64,000 nt of DNA from Flavimaribacter sp039888615 (lineage in GTDB: Bacteria; Pseudomonadota; Alphaproteobacteria; Rhizobiales; Rhizobiaceae), in NCBI GenBank assembly GCA_039888615.1, contig JBDQQS010000001.1. The stretch is one strand, 5' to 3'. Position 1 is the stretch's first letter. Each line of letters opens with the position of its first letter. Position numbers and translations under genes: made by a program. Positions 25,686 to 33,809 of this stretch are shown one piece after another. Under the pieces are notes generated by a model, which saw only the letters and a program-made list of their open reading frames with translations, did no database searches and was not told where the DNA came from.

Positions 25686-27306
25686 GCGCAAAGCAATATT
25701 GCCGGAAGTCGATCGCATCGAATGCAAGGCGGCGCTGGAAGTTAGTGACGAAGGCACCATTACCGGAACCGCATGGCCGTTTGGTTCTCCCGATCGCGTC
25801 GGCGATATCATCACCAAAGGGGCATTCACCAGCATCACTACCAGACTTCCAATGTTGTTTGCCCATGATCAAGGGCAATCGATCGGCGTCTGGGATTCCG
25901 TTTCAGAATCCGACGATGGCCTACAGGTCAAAGGTCGCCTTCTTATCAGTGACGTTCAGCGCGCCCGTGAGGTTCGCGCCCTGATCAGGGAGGGCGCTGC
26001 AACCGGCCTTTCCATCGGTTTTGTCACAAAGAAAGCAACTGCCCGCCAAGGCGGCGGGCGCACCATTTCGCTGGTCGAGCTTCACGAGATTAGCGTTGTC
26101 CCGGTCCCTGCGCATCCCGGTGCGAGGATCACTTCTGCAAAGTCCGCAAGTGCGGTCAACTCGATAGGAAATACCATGGAAGATGAACTTGAACAGGTTG
26201 CCGCGCCTGACAATGCGGAAATCGAAAAGAAATTCGAGACGCTCTCGAATGAGGTCAAATCGTTTGGAAAGCTTTCCGAGCGTCTCGACAAGATGGAAGC
26301 GAAACTCAATCGCCCGACTGCGGCGAATGACAACCGCCCGATCGCCGCTAACGACAATGACATCGAAAAGAAGGCCTTCTTCAGCTTCATTCGCAGTGGA
26401 ACGGAATCCCTGTCATCGGACGAACGCAAGGCGTTGACCGTCGGCACACCCGCGACCGCCGGATACCTAGCACCGGAAACATTCTCTTCGGAAATCATCA
26501 AGCTTTTGGCGGAGGTCAATCCAATCCGTCAGTATGCGAAGGTGATCAATATCGGCGCTTCACAGATCAAGTTTCCGCGCCGCACCGGATCGCCAACGGC
26601 TACTTGGGAAGGTGAAGGTGACGCCCGCGCTCATTCCCAGCCCAGCTATGAACAAGTGCCGATCACGCCGCACGAACTGGCGACCTACACCGATGTTTCC
26701 AACGCGCTCTTGGAAGATAACGTTTACAACCTCGAAGGCGAGCTTCGCCAGGAATTCGCCGAAGCGTTCGGCATCGCGGAGGCTAAGGCGTTTATCGAAG
26801 GCACCGGCGATTCGAATGATCAGCCGGTCGGTCTCATGACCAATGATGATATCGCCGAAATGGTGACGGATCACGCATCTGGTTTCCCGGCATCCAATCC
26901 CGCCGACGTAATCGTCAAGATGTATCACAAGTTGCCGACCTACCATGCTCGCAATGCAGTCTGGATGTTCAACAAGAACACGCTCGAACTGATCCGGACG
27001 TGGAAGGACAGCGACGGCAGATATTTGGTTATTGATGAACTGAAATCGGACATGCCGGCAACCTTGCTTGGAAGGCCGATCGTTGAGTGTCCGGATATGC
27101 CCGACATCGAAGCCGACGCCTTCCCAATCCTGTTTGGCGACCTTCAGGGCTACCGGATCGTCGATCGCGTTTCGCTTTCCGTTTTGCGTGACCCTTACAG
27201 TCGCGCCACGAATGGCGAAGTCCGGTTCCATGCAAGGCGCCGTGTGGGCGCCGATGTGACGAATCCCGACAGGTTTGTGAAACTCAAGATTGCCGAAGCC
27301 GCCTAA
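25672..27306 (+). CDS. Prohead protease - major capsid protein fusion (HK97 type)
   Basis: 544 residues from the ATG at 25672. Residues about 15-165 form a U35/HK97 prohead protease: GTAWPFGSPDRVGDII, catalytic His in LFAHDQGQSIG, catalytic Ser in TGLSIGFVTKKA and the closing VVPVPAHPGARI. An acidic coiled scaffold-like delta segment (about 175-230) follows, then an HK97-fold capsid protein with TPATAGYLAPETFSSEII, RQYAKVINIGASQIKFPR and NPADVIVKMYHKLPT. The fusion lets one chain carry protease, scaffold and shell. No stop or frameshift separates the parts. Confidence 0.92.
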   Translation: MNRIERKAILPEVDRIECKAALEVSDEGTITGTAWPFGSPDRVGDIITKGAFTSITTRLPMLFAHDQGQSIGVWDSVSESDDGLQVKGRLLISDVQRAREVRALIREGAATGLSIGFVTKKATARQGGGRTISLVELHEISVVPVPAHPGARITSAKSASAVNSIGNTMEDELEQVAAPDNAEIEKKFETLSNEVKSFGKLSERLDKMEAKLNRPTAANDNRPIAANDNDIEKKAFFSFIRSGTESLSSDERKALTVGTPATAGYLAPETFSSEIIKLLAEVNPIRQYAKVINIGASQIKFPRRTGSPTATWEGEGDARAHSQPSYEQVPITPHELATYTDVSNALLEDNVYNLEGELRQEFAEAFGIAEAKAFIEGTGDSNDQPVGLMTNDDIAEMVTDHASGFPASNPADVIVKMYHKLPTYHARNAVWMFNKNTLELIRTWKDSDGRYLVIDELKSDMPATLLGRPIVECPDMPDIEADAFPILFGDLQGYRIVDRVSLSVLRDPYSRATNGEVRFHARRRVGADVTNPDRFVKLKIAEAA

Positions 27307-27320
27307 GGCTTTCGGTGAGC

Positions 27321-27356
27321 GATCGCTGCCCGTCCTTTCTCCAGCGGGCAGCGATC
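27321..27356 (+). terminator. Hairpin between capsid and tail tube genes
   Basis: Perfect 12-bp inverted repeat GATCGCTGCCCG / CGGGCAGCGATC with a 12-nt loop, 14 bp past the capsid stop. No T-run follows, so it may be an attenuator or a 3' stabiliser that keeps capsid mRNA abundant. Confidence 0.5.
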
Positions 27357-27378
27357 CCAATTACAAGGATTCTGAAAG

Positions 27379-27822
27379 ATGAGTATCATTTCCGCCGTAG
27401 CGAATACGAAACTCTATATCGGCGACGTGACAGCCGGTCAGGAACAGTCTGACTACGAAGCTGTCGATCCATGGACCGAAGTCAAAGACCTTGCCGACAT
27501 CGGCGAGTTTGGCGACGAGGCCAATATCATCGAATACGAGACGATCGACGATGCTCGCGTCAAAAAGGCTGTCGGCACCCGCAATGCCGGCGACCTGTCT
27601 GTGACGGTCGCCCGAATGGAAGACGATGCTGGACAGGTCGCAATGCGCGCCGCTGCAAAAACCTCCAATCACTACGACTTCAAGATGGTTCTTTCGAACG
27701 GCGAAATCTTCTATTTCACTGGCCCGATTTCGTCAGCCAGGAATCAGCTTGGCGGCGCGAATGACGTAACACAGACCGTCTTTACCGTTGCGATCTCCAG
27801 CGGCGTCCTCGAACCGACTTAA
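27379..27822 (+). CDS. Phage tail tube-like protein
   Basis: 147 residues with the beta-rich pattern of phage/GTA tail tube proteins: KLYIGDVTAG, WTEVKDLADIGEFGDEANIIEYETIDDARVKK (broken here for length), KAVGTRNAGDLSVTV, FYFTGPISSAR and VFTVAISSGVLEP. Such proteins stack as hexamers to form a siphovirus-like tail shaft. It is followed 5 bp later by a chaperone-like gene, as in other tail modules. Confidence 0.8.
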   Translation: MSIISAVANTKLYIGDVTAGQEQSDYEAVDPWTEVKDLADIGEFGDEANIIEYETIDDARVKKAVGTRNAGDLSVTVARMEDDAGQVAMRAAAKTSNHYDFKMVLSNGEIFYFTGPISSARNQLGGANDVTQTVFTVAISSGVLEPT

Positions 27823-27827
27823 GATCA

Positions 27828-28409
27828 ATGCAGCTCGCATCCGAAGAAATCACCATTACGATTTCGGGCGAAGTTTTTAGGCTTCGCCCGTCGTTGCGGG
27901 CTGCGCTTCGACTGGTGCGCAAGTATGAAACATTCGCCAAAATCGCTGACGGCATCATGGAGGGCCGCTTGTCGGTCATTACGGATGTTATCGAGGAAGG
28001 CTCTGGAAATCCAGACACAGCAAACGCTCTCAATTTCTGCATTGGCCGTGATCCTCTTGCCGAGTTTCTAGAAATTCAGCGCCCGTTGCTCCGCTTCGTG
28101 ATGGCGCTGGCTGGTGTCGATCGGGACAACCGGGAAAACCTGCCGGATGGTGTAAAACCCATCACCTTTGTCGAGTATTTCGAGAACCTGTTTTCGATCG
28201 CGACCGGCATGATGGGCTGGCCAGTCGATGAAGCATGGCGCGCTACACCCGCTGAAATCATCGCCGCCCACAAGGGCCGAATTGATCTTTTGAAAATGAT
28301 CTTCGGTAGTGGCGACTCGGACAAATCCAAGGCGCTTTCGCTCGACCAGAAAGCGCTTCTCGCATTCAAATCTATTGGTATCCGGAAAGGCTCCTCCAAT
28401 GTCAGTTGA
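27828..28409 (+). CDS. Phage tail assembly chaperone-like protein
   Basis: 193 residues. The N-terminal half (SGEVFRLRPSLRAALRLVRKY) resembles GTA gp10-like chaperones, and the C-terminal half contains GWPVDEAWRATPAEIIAAH, like the small chaperone that follows gp10 in gene transfer agents. It may be a natural fusion of the two; that is inference. It lies directly after the tail tube gene, the usual place. The spike base gene starts before its stop. Confidence 0.72.
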   Translation: MQLASEEITITISGEVFRLRPSLRAALRLVRKYETFAKIADGIMEGRLSVITDVIEEGSGNPDTANALNFCIGRDPLAEFLEIQRPLLRFVMALAGVDRDNRENLPDGVKPITFVEYFENLFSIATGMMGWPVDEAWRATPAEIIAAHKGRIDLLKMIFGSGDSDKSKALSLDQKALLAFKSIGIRKGSSNVS

Positions 28410-28659
28410 TCCCTTCAAATCCCTGAGTCCGGGTTTGGATTCTGTCCTCACCAGCGCCTTGAATGTGACGCCCGACGACGAAAACGACCTGCCGGTTATC
28501 CCGCGCGGTTTTCACTGCGAGAATGGAACAATCAAGGTTACAGCGCTCAATGACGAAACTGTCACCTTCAATATCTCCGGCGGTGCGATGATACCCATGC
28601 GCGTCAAGCGCATACATGCTACCGACACCACCGCCACGAATATATTCATTGTCTGGTGA
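28399..28659 (+). CDS. Spike base protein, RCAP_rcc01079 family
   Basis: 86 residues. DPFKSLSPGLDS at the start, GAMIPMRVKRIHATDTTATNIFIVW at the end and the central NDETVTFNISGG match the GTA head-spike base family of Rhodobacter capsulatus. In that GTA the protein attaches spikes to the capsid for receptor binding. It overlaps the chaperone gene by 11 bp and is followed 1 bp later by the HNH gene. A separate spike or fibre gene is not visible. Confidence 0.82.
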   Translation: MSVDPFKSLSPGLDSVLTSALNVTPDDENDLPVIPRGFHCENGTIKVTALNDETVTFNISGGAMIPMRVKRIHATDTTATNIFIVW

Positions 28660-28660
28660 A

Positions 28661-28999
28661 ATGCCTTATCTCGCACCCCGCATATGCCAGTGTGGCAAGG
28701 TAGTTCCGGCGAACACGCGATGCGCCTGCCAAGCGGTTCGCGATCGTGAGCGCAAAGCGCGCCATGATGCGAACCGGCCTTCAGCGCGTGAGCGAGGGTA
28801 TGATTCCAAATGGGACAAGGCGAGGGCGGGATTTCTCGTCAAGCATCCCTTCTGTGTCATGTGTGGCAAGCCCGCGAAAGTCGTTGATCATATCATCCCG
28901 CACAAGGGCGATAGAAAGCTCTTTTGGGACCGGTCCAACTGGCAACCGCTTTGCACGCCCTGTCATTCGAGCAAGAAGCAAAGGCAGGAAGCCAAATGA
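28661..28999 (+). CDS. HNH endonuclease
   Basis: 112 residues from the ATG at 28661. Two Cys pairs (CQCGKVVPANTRCAC region and CVMCG ... CTPC) frame an HNH motif: DHIIPH, the Asn in RSNWQPLC, and CHSSKK. Small HNH proteins of this kind assist TerL cleavage at cos sites in many HK97-like phages. Here it is far from the terminase genes and next to the gpM-like gene, whose ATG overlaps its stop (ATGA). A homing role is an alternative. Confidence 0.88.
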   Translation: MPYLAPRICQCGKVVPANTRCACQAVRDRERKARHDANRPSARERGYDSKWDKARAGFLVKHPFCVMCGKPAKVVDHIIPHKGDRKLFWDRSNWQPLCTPCHSSKKQRQEAK

Positions 29000-29373
29000 G
29001 CGCCATTGATGACGTGCTCATATTCGAACCGCCGATCGCTCCCAGCGTCGGCATGACGCGCAAACCTGAGATCAAGCTTCTCAGGGCTGAATTTGGTGAT
29101 GGATACACTCAGGCAACTCCGAACGGCATCAACCATATACGCGAAGTAATCACTCTTAGCTGGCAGGTGCTTTCCGAAAATGAGTTGGCGCAAATCGAGG
29201 ATTTTCTGAAAAGCCACGGCGGTTACAAGACATTCTACTATTGCGTGCCCGGTAGCGCTCTCTTGAAATTCAACTGCGACGATTGGGAGGCGACACAGAT
29301 TTCGCCCGATTACTTTTCCCTGAAAGCCACCTTCAAACAGACGTTCACGAACCATGGCATTGCAGGCATCTGA
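28996..29373 (+). CDS. Phage minor tail protein (lambda gpM-like)
   Basis: 125 residues from the ATG at 28996. Family features: EIKLLRAEFGDGYTQATPNGINH near residues 24-46, then LKSHGGYKTFYY and the closing SLKATFKQTF. In lambda-like tails gpM sits near the tail tip between tube and tip proteins. The genes that normally follow (gpL, gpK, gpI, hub) are missing here; the HTH-repeat gene follows instead with a 20-bp overlap. Confidence 0.82.
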   Translation: MSAIDDVLIFEPPIAPSVGMTRKPEIKLLRAEFGDGYTQATPNGINHIREVITLSWQVLSENELAQIEDFLKSHGGYKTFYYCVPGSALLKFNCDDWEATQISPDYFSLKATFKQTFTNHGIAGI

Positions 29374-30316
29374 CATACTATCGGTTGACGCAATCACACA
29401 ACCAATCTCCGACTGGGCGCTCGATTATGGTATCCCGGCCAACATCATCATACTGCGATTGCAAGCCGGATGGTTGCCGACGAAGGCGGTTGAATGTGAA
29501 ATCCCGACTGACCCCCGCGCTTTCGACGCCCATATCAAGATGCTTGAAAAGCTGAAGGCCACGCATCCGCCAATAAAGGGGATCACTTCACCGAAGGACG
29601 CTCGATACCAGCCTGTCCAGCATCCCACGCGGAAAGCGAAAACCACCAGACAATATCCGACATACACTGCCCATGGCAAAACCATGACAATGCGTGAATG
29701 GTCAGAGCATCTTGGCACGACCGTCAACACGCTCCAGCAGAGAATTTATAAATGCTTGCCGTATGATGAAGTATTCACCTCCGGCCGCCGCCCGCGCATG
29801 ATAACGTGGCAAACAGGAAAACAACCAAAGACCTACACCGCCCATGGGGAAACGCTAACCCTACATCAATGGTCGAAACGACTTGGACTGTCGAAACAAA
29901 CCTTACGAAGTCGTTTGAGAAAGGGCTGGTCGAATGATCGTGTGTTTGATGCCGCGAAGCAAAAGGGAGCGATCGCACCGACCTATACACATGCAGGGCG
30001 AACGCTGACCTTGCTTCAATGGGCACAACACCTTGGACTGTCTAAAGCAACCCTCTACCAGCGTATCCAGTATGGTTGGCCCTATGAGCGCGTTTTCACG
30101 AACGAAAATTTCAGGGGCAAGCAGACACCCAAAGGGGAGACATATAACGTGCATGGCCAGTGTCTCACAGTTCGCGAATGGTCAGAATATCTAGGTGTCA
30201 GCGTCGACACATTGCGCGCACGTCTCAGGCTGAAACTGCCGATCGAAAACGTATTCACCAAAGAGAATTTCAAAGGTAAGCCAAAAGCGGCGCATGCAAC
30301 CACCGGGCGCGGGTAG
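29354..30316 (+). CDS. Protein of tandem HTH-like modules
   Basis: 320 residues made of repeated modules of about 38 residues with pattern Y-x-x-x-G-x-x-x-T-x-x-x-W-[SA]-x-x-L-G-x-x-x-x-T-L-x-x-R, ending V-F. Clear copies are at about 104-141, 161-198, 211-248 and 264-301; a degenerate copy lies at about 14-46. Spacers are basic and Pro/Lys-rich. Each module looks like a helix-turn-helix, similar to DNA-binding modules attached to phage homing nucleases, but there is no nuclease domain. It could bind a repeated DNA site or recruit the nearby HNH protein in trans. Function unknown. Confidence 0.75.
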   Translation: MALQASDILSVDAITQPISDWALDYGIPANIIILRLQAGWLPTKAVECEIPTDPRAFDAHIKMLEKLKATHPPIKGITSPKDARYQPVQHPTRKAKTTRQYPTYTAHGKTMTMREWSEHLGTTVNTLQQRIYKCLPYDEVFTSGRRPRMITWQTGKQPKTYTAHGETLTLHQWSKRLGLSKQTLRSRLRKGWSNDRVFDAAKQKGAIAPTYTHAGRTLTLLQWAQHLGLSKATLYQRIQYGWPYERVFTNENFRGKQTPKGETYNVHGQCLTVREWSEYLGVSVDTLRARLRLKLPIENVFTKENFKGKPKAAHATTGRG

Positions 30317-30336
30317 TAACTTTCGGGAGCCCGTAG

Positions 30337-30390
30337 GGACCGGCTTGCGGTCCTCAATTCGTCATTTTTTCCAATTGGGTTTTTTTTAAT
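30337..30390 (+). terminator. Possible terminator between the left operon and the cargo genes
   Basis: A GGACCG / CGGTCC hairpin (30337-30353) and a CCAATTGG palindrome are followed by runs of six and eight T (30364-30369, 30381-30388). It could end the plus-strand operon. The run of A on the other strand is at the end of the convergent cargo gene. Confidence 0.4.
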
Positions 30391-30889
30391 ACATTGTATA
30401 TCGGCCCGAAAGTCTCGAACCCGATATAGGCTGTCGCTTCCCAAGAAAAAAATCGCTCTTACAATGGTTGCAATGAAATTGCCGTCGCTTATCGCTCGTC
30501 CGATGTTGGAACTGAAGAATTTTCTTTTGCTTGGACGAGAAGCAATTCGGACACAGTAGGTGTTCCGGCTCGCCATTGGCCGCTTCTTCTTTGAGCTGAT
30601 GAGCAAAAGTTCCGTCACCAAAATCAACCAATGCATACCGCGCTGCTTCCATATCCCATGAATCAAACTCAGATATTTTTGCTTCTAGCGCTCTATTCTG
30701 TTCTATCAGAGTGAACAGTTCGGACTGTGCGGCGAGTGTGCTGCTTTGGGCTGAAACCACCGCATTCTGGAGCTCGATCAGCAATGCACGTTGCTTTTCA
30801 TCAACTTTCATTTCCTGAATTACCTTAGCCATGTCAGCTACGGTTTTCAGTGATGTTACAACTCCGGTGATTGCTGCCATATCTACCAT
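30386..30889 (-). CDS. Coiled-coil and zinc-ribbon protein (cargo)
   Basis: 167 residues on the strand opposite to the structural genes. The N-terminus (AAITGVVTSLKTVADMAKVI) and the Gln/Ala-rich middle to about residue 75 look helical and coiled-coil; the C-terminus has two cysteine pairs, CPNC and CNHC (about 113-140), as in zinc ribbons. Similar proteins occur as accessory genes in prophages and islands; function unknown. The ATG at 30889 has AGGAAG upstream. It converges with the structural operon. Confidence 0.7.
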   Translation of the reverse strand: MVDMAAITGVVTSLKTVADMAKVIQEMKVDEKQRALLIELQNAVVSAQSSTLAAQSELFTLIEQNRALEAKISEFDSWDMEAARYALVDFGDGTFAHQLKEEAANGEPEHLLCPNCFSSKQKKILQFQHRTSDKRRQFHCNHCKSDFFLGKRQPISGSRLSGRYTMY

Positions 30890-30929
30890 TGATATATCTT
30901 CCTACTCTTCTGTATTTGTGATGAGTATT

Positions 30930-31856
30930 TTAGAATAAGGATAAGATCGCGCTAGATAATATTTTGTAGAATGTTCTAATTGTTGGTATTGATAAAAGAA
31001 AAAAACCTAGTGAATACAAAGAAAAAATTAGAATTCGTAGATTGTAGTTAGAATAATCCAAAGTATTATACAATACATATGAAATATCTTTTGAATACTT
31101 TATTGACTGATCTATTATTGGTTGAGTAAATGCCCAGATTACTTTTGGGTTAGTCCAAAGCATTTCGGCAACCCGATCTATTATCAAATAGCCAGAGCCA
31201 GTATATAGACCCATTTCGGAGGCAAGCTCGTCATCTGACTCACCTTCATCTGGCACGTCCTCTTCAACTGGTATATCGCCATTTAGCACGTGAGCACTAT
31301 CATGCATTTCGAGTATTAGTCTCTCAAATGCGACCTCAACTTCAAACGGATATTCGTTTCTATTTGACGTCTCCACTCCTTCACGCTCACGATTGTGATA
31401 GAGATCTAATACTGTATTAAAGTTTGATTTTGCCACTACGGGAAGGTTAGTTAGGTCTATCTTGTCTACAAAACCCATTATGTTAGTATCCCTTTGGATG
31501 GGTTCTGGACAAAGCAAAGAGAATAAAAAGGAAGAAATACCCAAGAAGCACAAGCCAAAATAGATAAAATATAGGCTATTTAGGGTATAAAGTTCAGAGT
31601 TGTCTATATTATTATTACTCGTAAAATTGCTTGATATCGTTAAATATCTCAAAATTTCATTGTTAAAAATAATAATGTATCCGAGAAAAGGAGATATTAT
31701 TGTGGTTTTTACTAGTCTCGAATTTCCTATTTTTGCCAACATACTCCAACGGGAAAATTGAGACAAACTACTTCCACTAAGACCGATCGTATCCGGCCTA
31801 AAAAAGTATCCTTTAATTTTTCCAAATATTGATCTGATCATCGTTACAGGACTCAT
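30930..31856 (-). CDS. AT-rich multi-spanning membrane protein (cargo)
   Basis: 308 residues. Hydrophobic helices are visible near 50-72, 92-115 and 280-300, with a large, acidic, soluble middle (about 125-240, EEDVPDEGESDDELASEMG). Codons are strikingly AT-rich compared with all neighbours, with many Asn, Ile, Ser and Tyr residues, so it is a recent acquisition. No known motif. An IS1595-type element lies 34 bp upstream of its start, in what was a short divergent promoter region. A superinfection-exclusion or defence role is possible but only suggested by context. Confidence 0.65.
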   Translation of the reverse strand: MSPVTMIRSIFGKIKGYFFRPDTIGLSGSSLSQFSRWSMLAKIGNSRLVKTTIISPFLGYIIIFNNEILRYLTISSNFTSNNNIDNSELYTLNSLYFIYFGLCFLGISSFLFSLLCPEPIQRDTNIMGFVDKIDLTNLPVVAKSNFNTVLDLYHNREREGVETSNRNEYPFEVEVAFERLILEMHDSAHVLNGDIPVEEDVPDEGESDDELASEMGLYTGSGYLIIDRVAEMLWTNPKVIWAFTQPIIDQSIKYSKDISYVLYNTLDYSNYNLRILIFSLYSLGFFLLSIPTIRTFYKILSSAILSLF

Positions 31857-31881
31857 TAATTTCCAAACTGCTGAAAATAGG

Positions 31882-31889
31882 ATATAATT
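31882..31889. repeat. 8-bp target site duplication, left
   Basis: ATATAATT immediately outside the left terminal repeat, identical to 34541-34548 outside the right one. Eight base pairs is the size made by IS1595-family transposases. Confidence 0.85.
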
Positions 31890-31912
31890 CCTAATTATAT
31901 ACTTGACGTACC
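31890..31912 (+). repeat. Left terminal inverted repeat of the IS1595-type element
   Basis: 23 bp beginning CCTAATTATATACTTGACG, the exact reverse complement of 34518-34540. It contains the -35 hexamer of the transposase promoter. Confidence 0.9.
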
Positions 31913-31931
31913 ACGCTTGATTTCCTATATT
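31903..31931 (+). promoter_or_regulatory. Transposase promoter
   Basis: TTGACG (31903-31908, inside the terminal repeat) and TATATT (31926-31931) are 17 bp apart. An AAGGAG ribosome site at 31938-31943 and the transposase ATG at 31952 follow. Confidence 0.65.
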
Positions 31932-31951
31932 GGAGTCAAGGAGTTATCGTC

Positions 31952-32929
31952 ATGTTCGATTTGACCAACGAAATATACAACGACGCCAACAAGGCAAGGG
32001 AGCACTTGGAAGCCATTCACTGGCCCAATGGTCCGATCTGCCCTCATTGCGGCAACGTCGATCCTGCTCGCATTACAAAGCTGGAAGGCAAGTCAACGCG
32101 TCCCGGCGTCTACAAGTGCAAGGAATGTCGCAAGCCTTTCTCAGTGACTGTCGGCACCGTGTTCGAACGCTCCAAGATCGCCCTCAACAAGTGGGTGCTG
32201 GCAACGCATTTGATGGCCGCGTCCAAAAAGGGCATGTCCGCGCACCAGTTGCACCGTATGCTTGGCGTGACCTACAAAACCGCATGGTTCATGGCCCATC
32301 GTATCCGCGAAGCCATGAAGGAAGATGTCCAAACCTCCGGCCCTATCGGCGGTGAAGGCAAAACCGTAGAAGCCGACGAAACCTATTTCGGAAAGCGTGA
32401 AGACGGTTATGTCTCACCGCAACGCAAAGGCCGTCCCTACAAGTTCAAGAAGAAAGCCGTTGGCAAGCGTTCCGTCGTCGCGCTTGTTGAACGCGGCGGC
32501 AATGTCCGTTCTTTCCATGTACAGCACGCCACAAAGGCGACAGTGCGCGATATCCTTGTTCGTAACGCCGACCGCAAGTCTACGCTCTACACCGACGAGT
32601 CCCGCCTCTATACCGAAACCGGCAAGGAATATGGTGACCACGAAACCGTCAAACATTCCGCCGGTGAATACGTTCGCTATGAAGGCGATGCCGTCATCCA
32701 CACCAACACAATCGAAAACGTGTTCTCAGTGTTCAAGCGCGGCATGATGGGCGTCTACCATCATTGCGGCGAGTCCCATATGCACCGCTACCTTGCTGAA
32801 TTCGATTTCCGTTATAACCGCCGCGCGGCTCTCAAAGTCTCCGATGCCGAACGCGCCGAAGACCTGTTGCGTCATGCACGCGGTAAGCGTCTTACATATC
32901 GGCGGATTGGTGAAGCCGCGCACGCTTAA
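31952..32929 (+). CDS. IS1595 family (ISXO2-like) transposase
   Basis: 325 residues. N-terminal zinc ribbon with CPHCG and CKECRKPF (about 29-60), then helix-turn-helix segments (SAHQLHRMLGVTYKTAWFMAHRIR), and the ISXO2-like catalytic domain: Asp in VEADETYFGKR, Asp in TLYTDESRLY, and the Asn/His end TNTIENVFSVFKRG followed by GVYHHCGE. All catalytic positions appear intact, so it may be active. Confidence 0.93.
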   Translation: MFDLTNEIYNDANKAREHLEAIHWPNGPICPHCGNVDPARITKLEGKSTRPGVYKCKECRKPFSVTVGTVFERSKIALNKWVLATHLMAASKKGMSAHQLHRMLGVTYKTAWFMAHRIREAMKEDVQTSGPIGGEGKTVEADETYFGKREDGYVSPQRKGRPYKFKKKAVGKRSVVALVERGGNVRSFHVQHATKATVRDILVRNADRKSTLYTDESRLYTETGKEYGDHETVKHSAGEYVRYEGDAVIHTNTIENVFSVFKRGMMGVYHHCGESHMHRYLAEFDFRYNRRAALKVSDAERAEDLLRHARGKRLTYRRIGEAAHA

Positions 32930-32963
32930 GCAGAAAGCGCGAAAATTTCTCGTGACCCGAAGG

Positions 32964-33596
32964 CTACGAAAGCCCTAATTTCTGGAGAGAATTAGTAAAT
33001 TCATCCATCCGGGCCTCAGCAAGGTCACGAAGCCGCTCAATTTCTACAACGTCTCCGGGCTCGATTTTCTCGGGATCGGGAATTGCGGGGGCGTGCCCCA
33101 CCATAGCAATCTCCGGGACTTCCGTGAGTACGCGCGAAAGCGAAGTCCACCACTTCTTCATCGAGGTTATACTAGCGTCTATGCTGGGCCCTAACCCCAT
33201 CGGGGACTCGTCTAATTTCCCCGCTTCGTAGTCCAAGAACAATTTCTGCCTGCTTAACGCCCACTCAAAATTTTTCCTTAGTTCCTCATAATTGTTTTTA
33301 ACTCGTTGGGTTTCAGCTTTGATATCAAGAGGCCCTTCATCAGTTTTCGTATCCATGCGATCCAAAGCCTGTTGCATTTTATTCTCCAAAACCTCGGATG
33401 CAGTCTTGCGTCGTCTCAATATGTACGCAGCGCTACCGGCGAGCATTAGGTAAACGCCAGCACCAAGCGCAAGCTGGCCCTGTGCTGGAATAGCGAGATC
33501 AAGCCACCAGAGAAGAACAGCAGGCGGAAGGATAAATGCACCCTGCCAGATTGCTTGCCAAGCGTGTTGTTTGCCATCGGCCCAAAGATCTTTCAC
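32964..33596 (-). CDS. Passenger membrane protein of the IS1595-type element
   Basis: 210 residues. Two adjacent membrane helices (about 20-37 and 40-60, FILPPAVLLWWLDLAI and LALGAGVYLMLAGSAAYIL) with a Pro/Gly turn, then a basic stop (RRRKTAS) and a long helical, probably coiled-coil cytoplasmic part. No known domain. It is downstream of a 58-codon ORF on the same strand and converges with the transposase gene. Its role in the transposon is unknown. Confidence 0.6.
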   Translation of the reverse strand: MKDLWADGKQHAWQAIWQGAFILPPAVLLWWLDLAIPAQGQLALGAGVYLMLAGSAAYILRRRKTASEVLENKMQQALDRMDTKTDEGPLDIKAETQRVKNNYEELRKNFEWALSRQKLFLDYEAGKLDESPMGLGPSIDASITSMKKWWTSLSRVLTEVPEIAMVGHAPAIPDPEKIEPGDVVEIERLRDLAEARMDEFTNSLQKLGLS

Positions 33597-33632
33597 CGCA
33601 TCCTCCCCAGATATAATCGGGGAAGATAACCA

Positions 33633-33809
33633 TCAATTTTCTTTGGTTGAAACCCCGAAGGCATCTGGCCTAGTCTTCACCAGTTTCCCACTCTTCTGGC
33701 TTTTCTCTTCCGAAGCGTCTAACCCTTTAGGCTTCGGCGGCGTTTTCAGCATCCGCCTCAGAACCTCGTCGCCCTTTTCCTGGTCTTTGTCTTTTTTGGT
33801 GCCTGTCAT
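33633..33809 (-). CDS. Small basic passenger protein
   Basis: 58 residues, Lys-rich, with the segment DEVLRRMLKTPPKP, which I recall from small proteins of mobile elements in Rhizobiales. A GGAGGT ribosome site precedes the ATG at 33809. That ATG overlaps, on the opposite strand, the ATG of the next plus-strand ORF. It precedes the 210-residue membrane protein gene by 36 bp. Function unknown; an antitoxin-like role is only a guess from size and charge. Confidence 0.5.
   Translation of the reverse strand: MTGTKKDKDQEKGDEVLRRMLKTPPKPKGLDASEEKSQKSGKLVKTRPDAFGVSTKEN

Noticed and set aside
29660..30300. Repeats in the HTH-module gene as a CRISPR array or DNA repeat
   Set aside because: The repetition is at protein level only; DNA copies differ too much, and the frame is open throughout.
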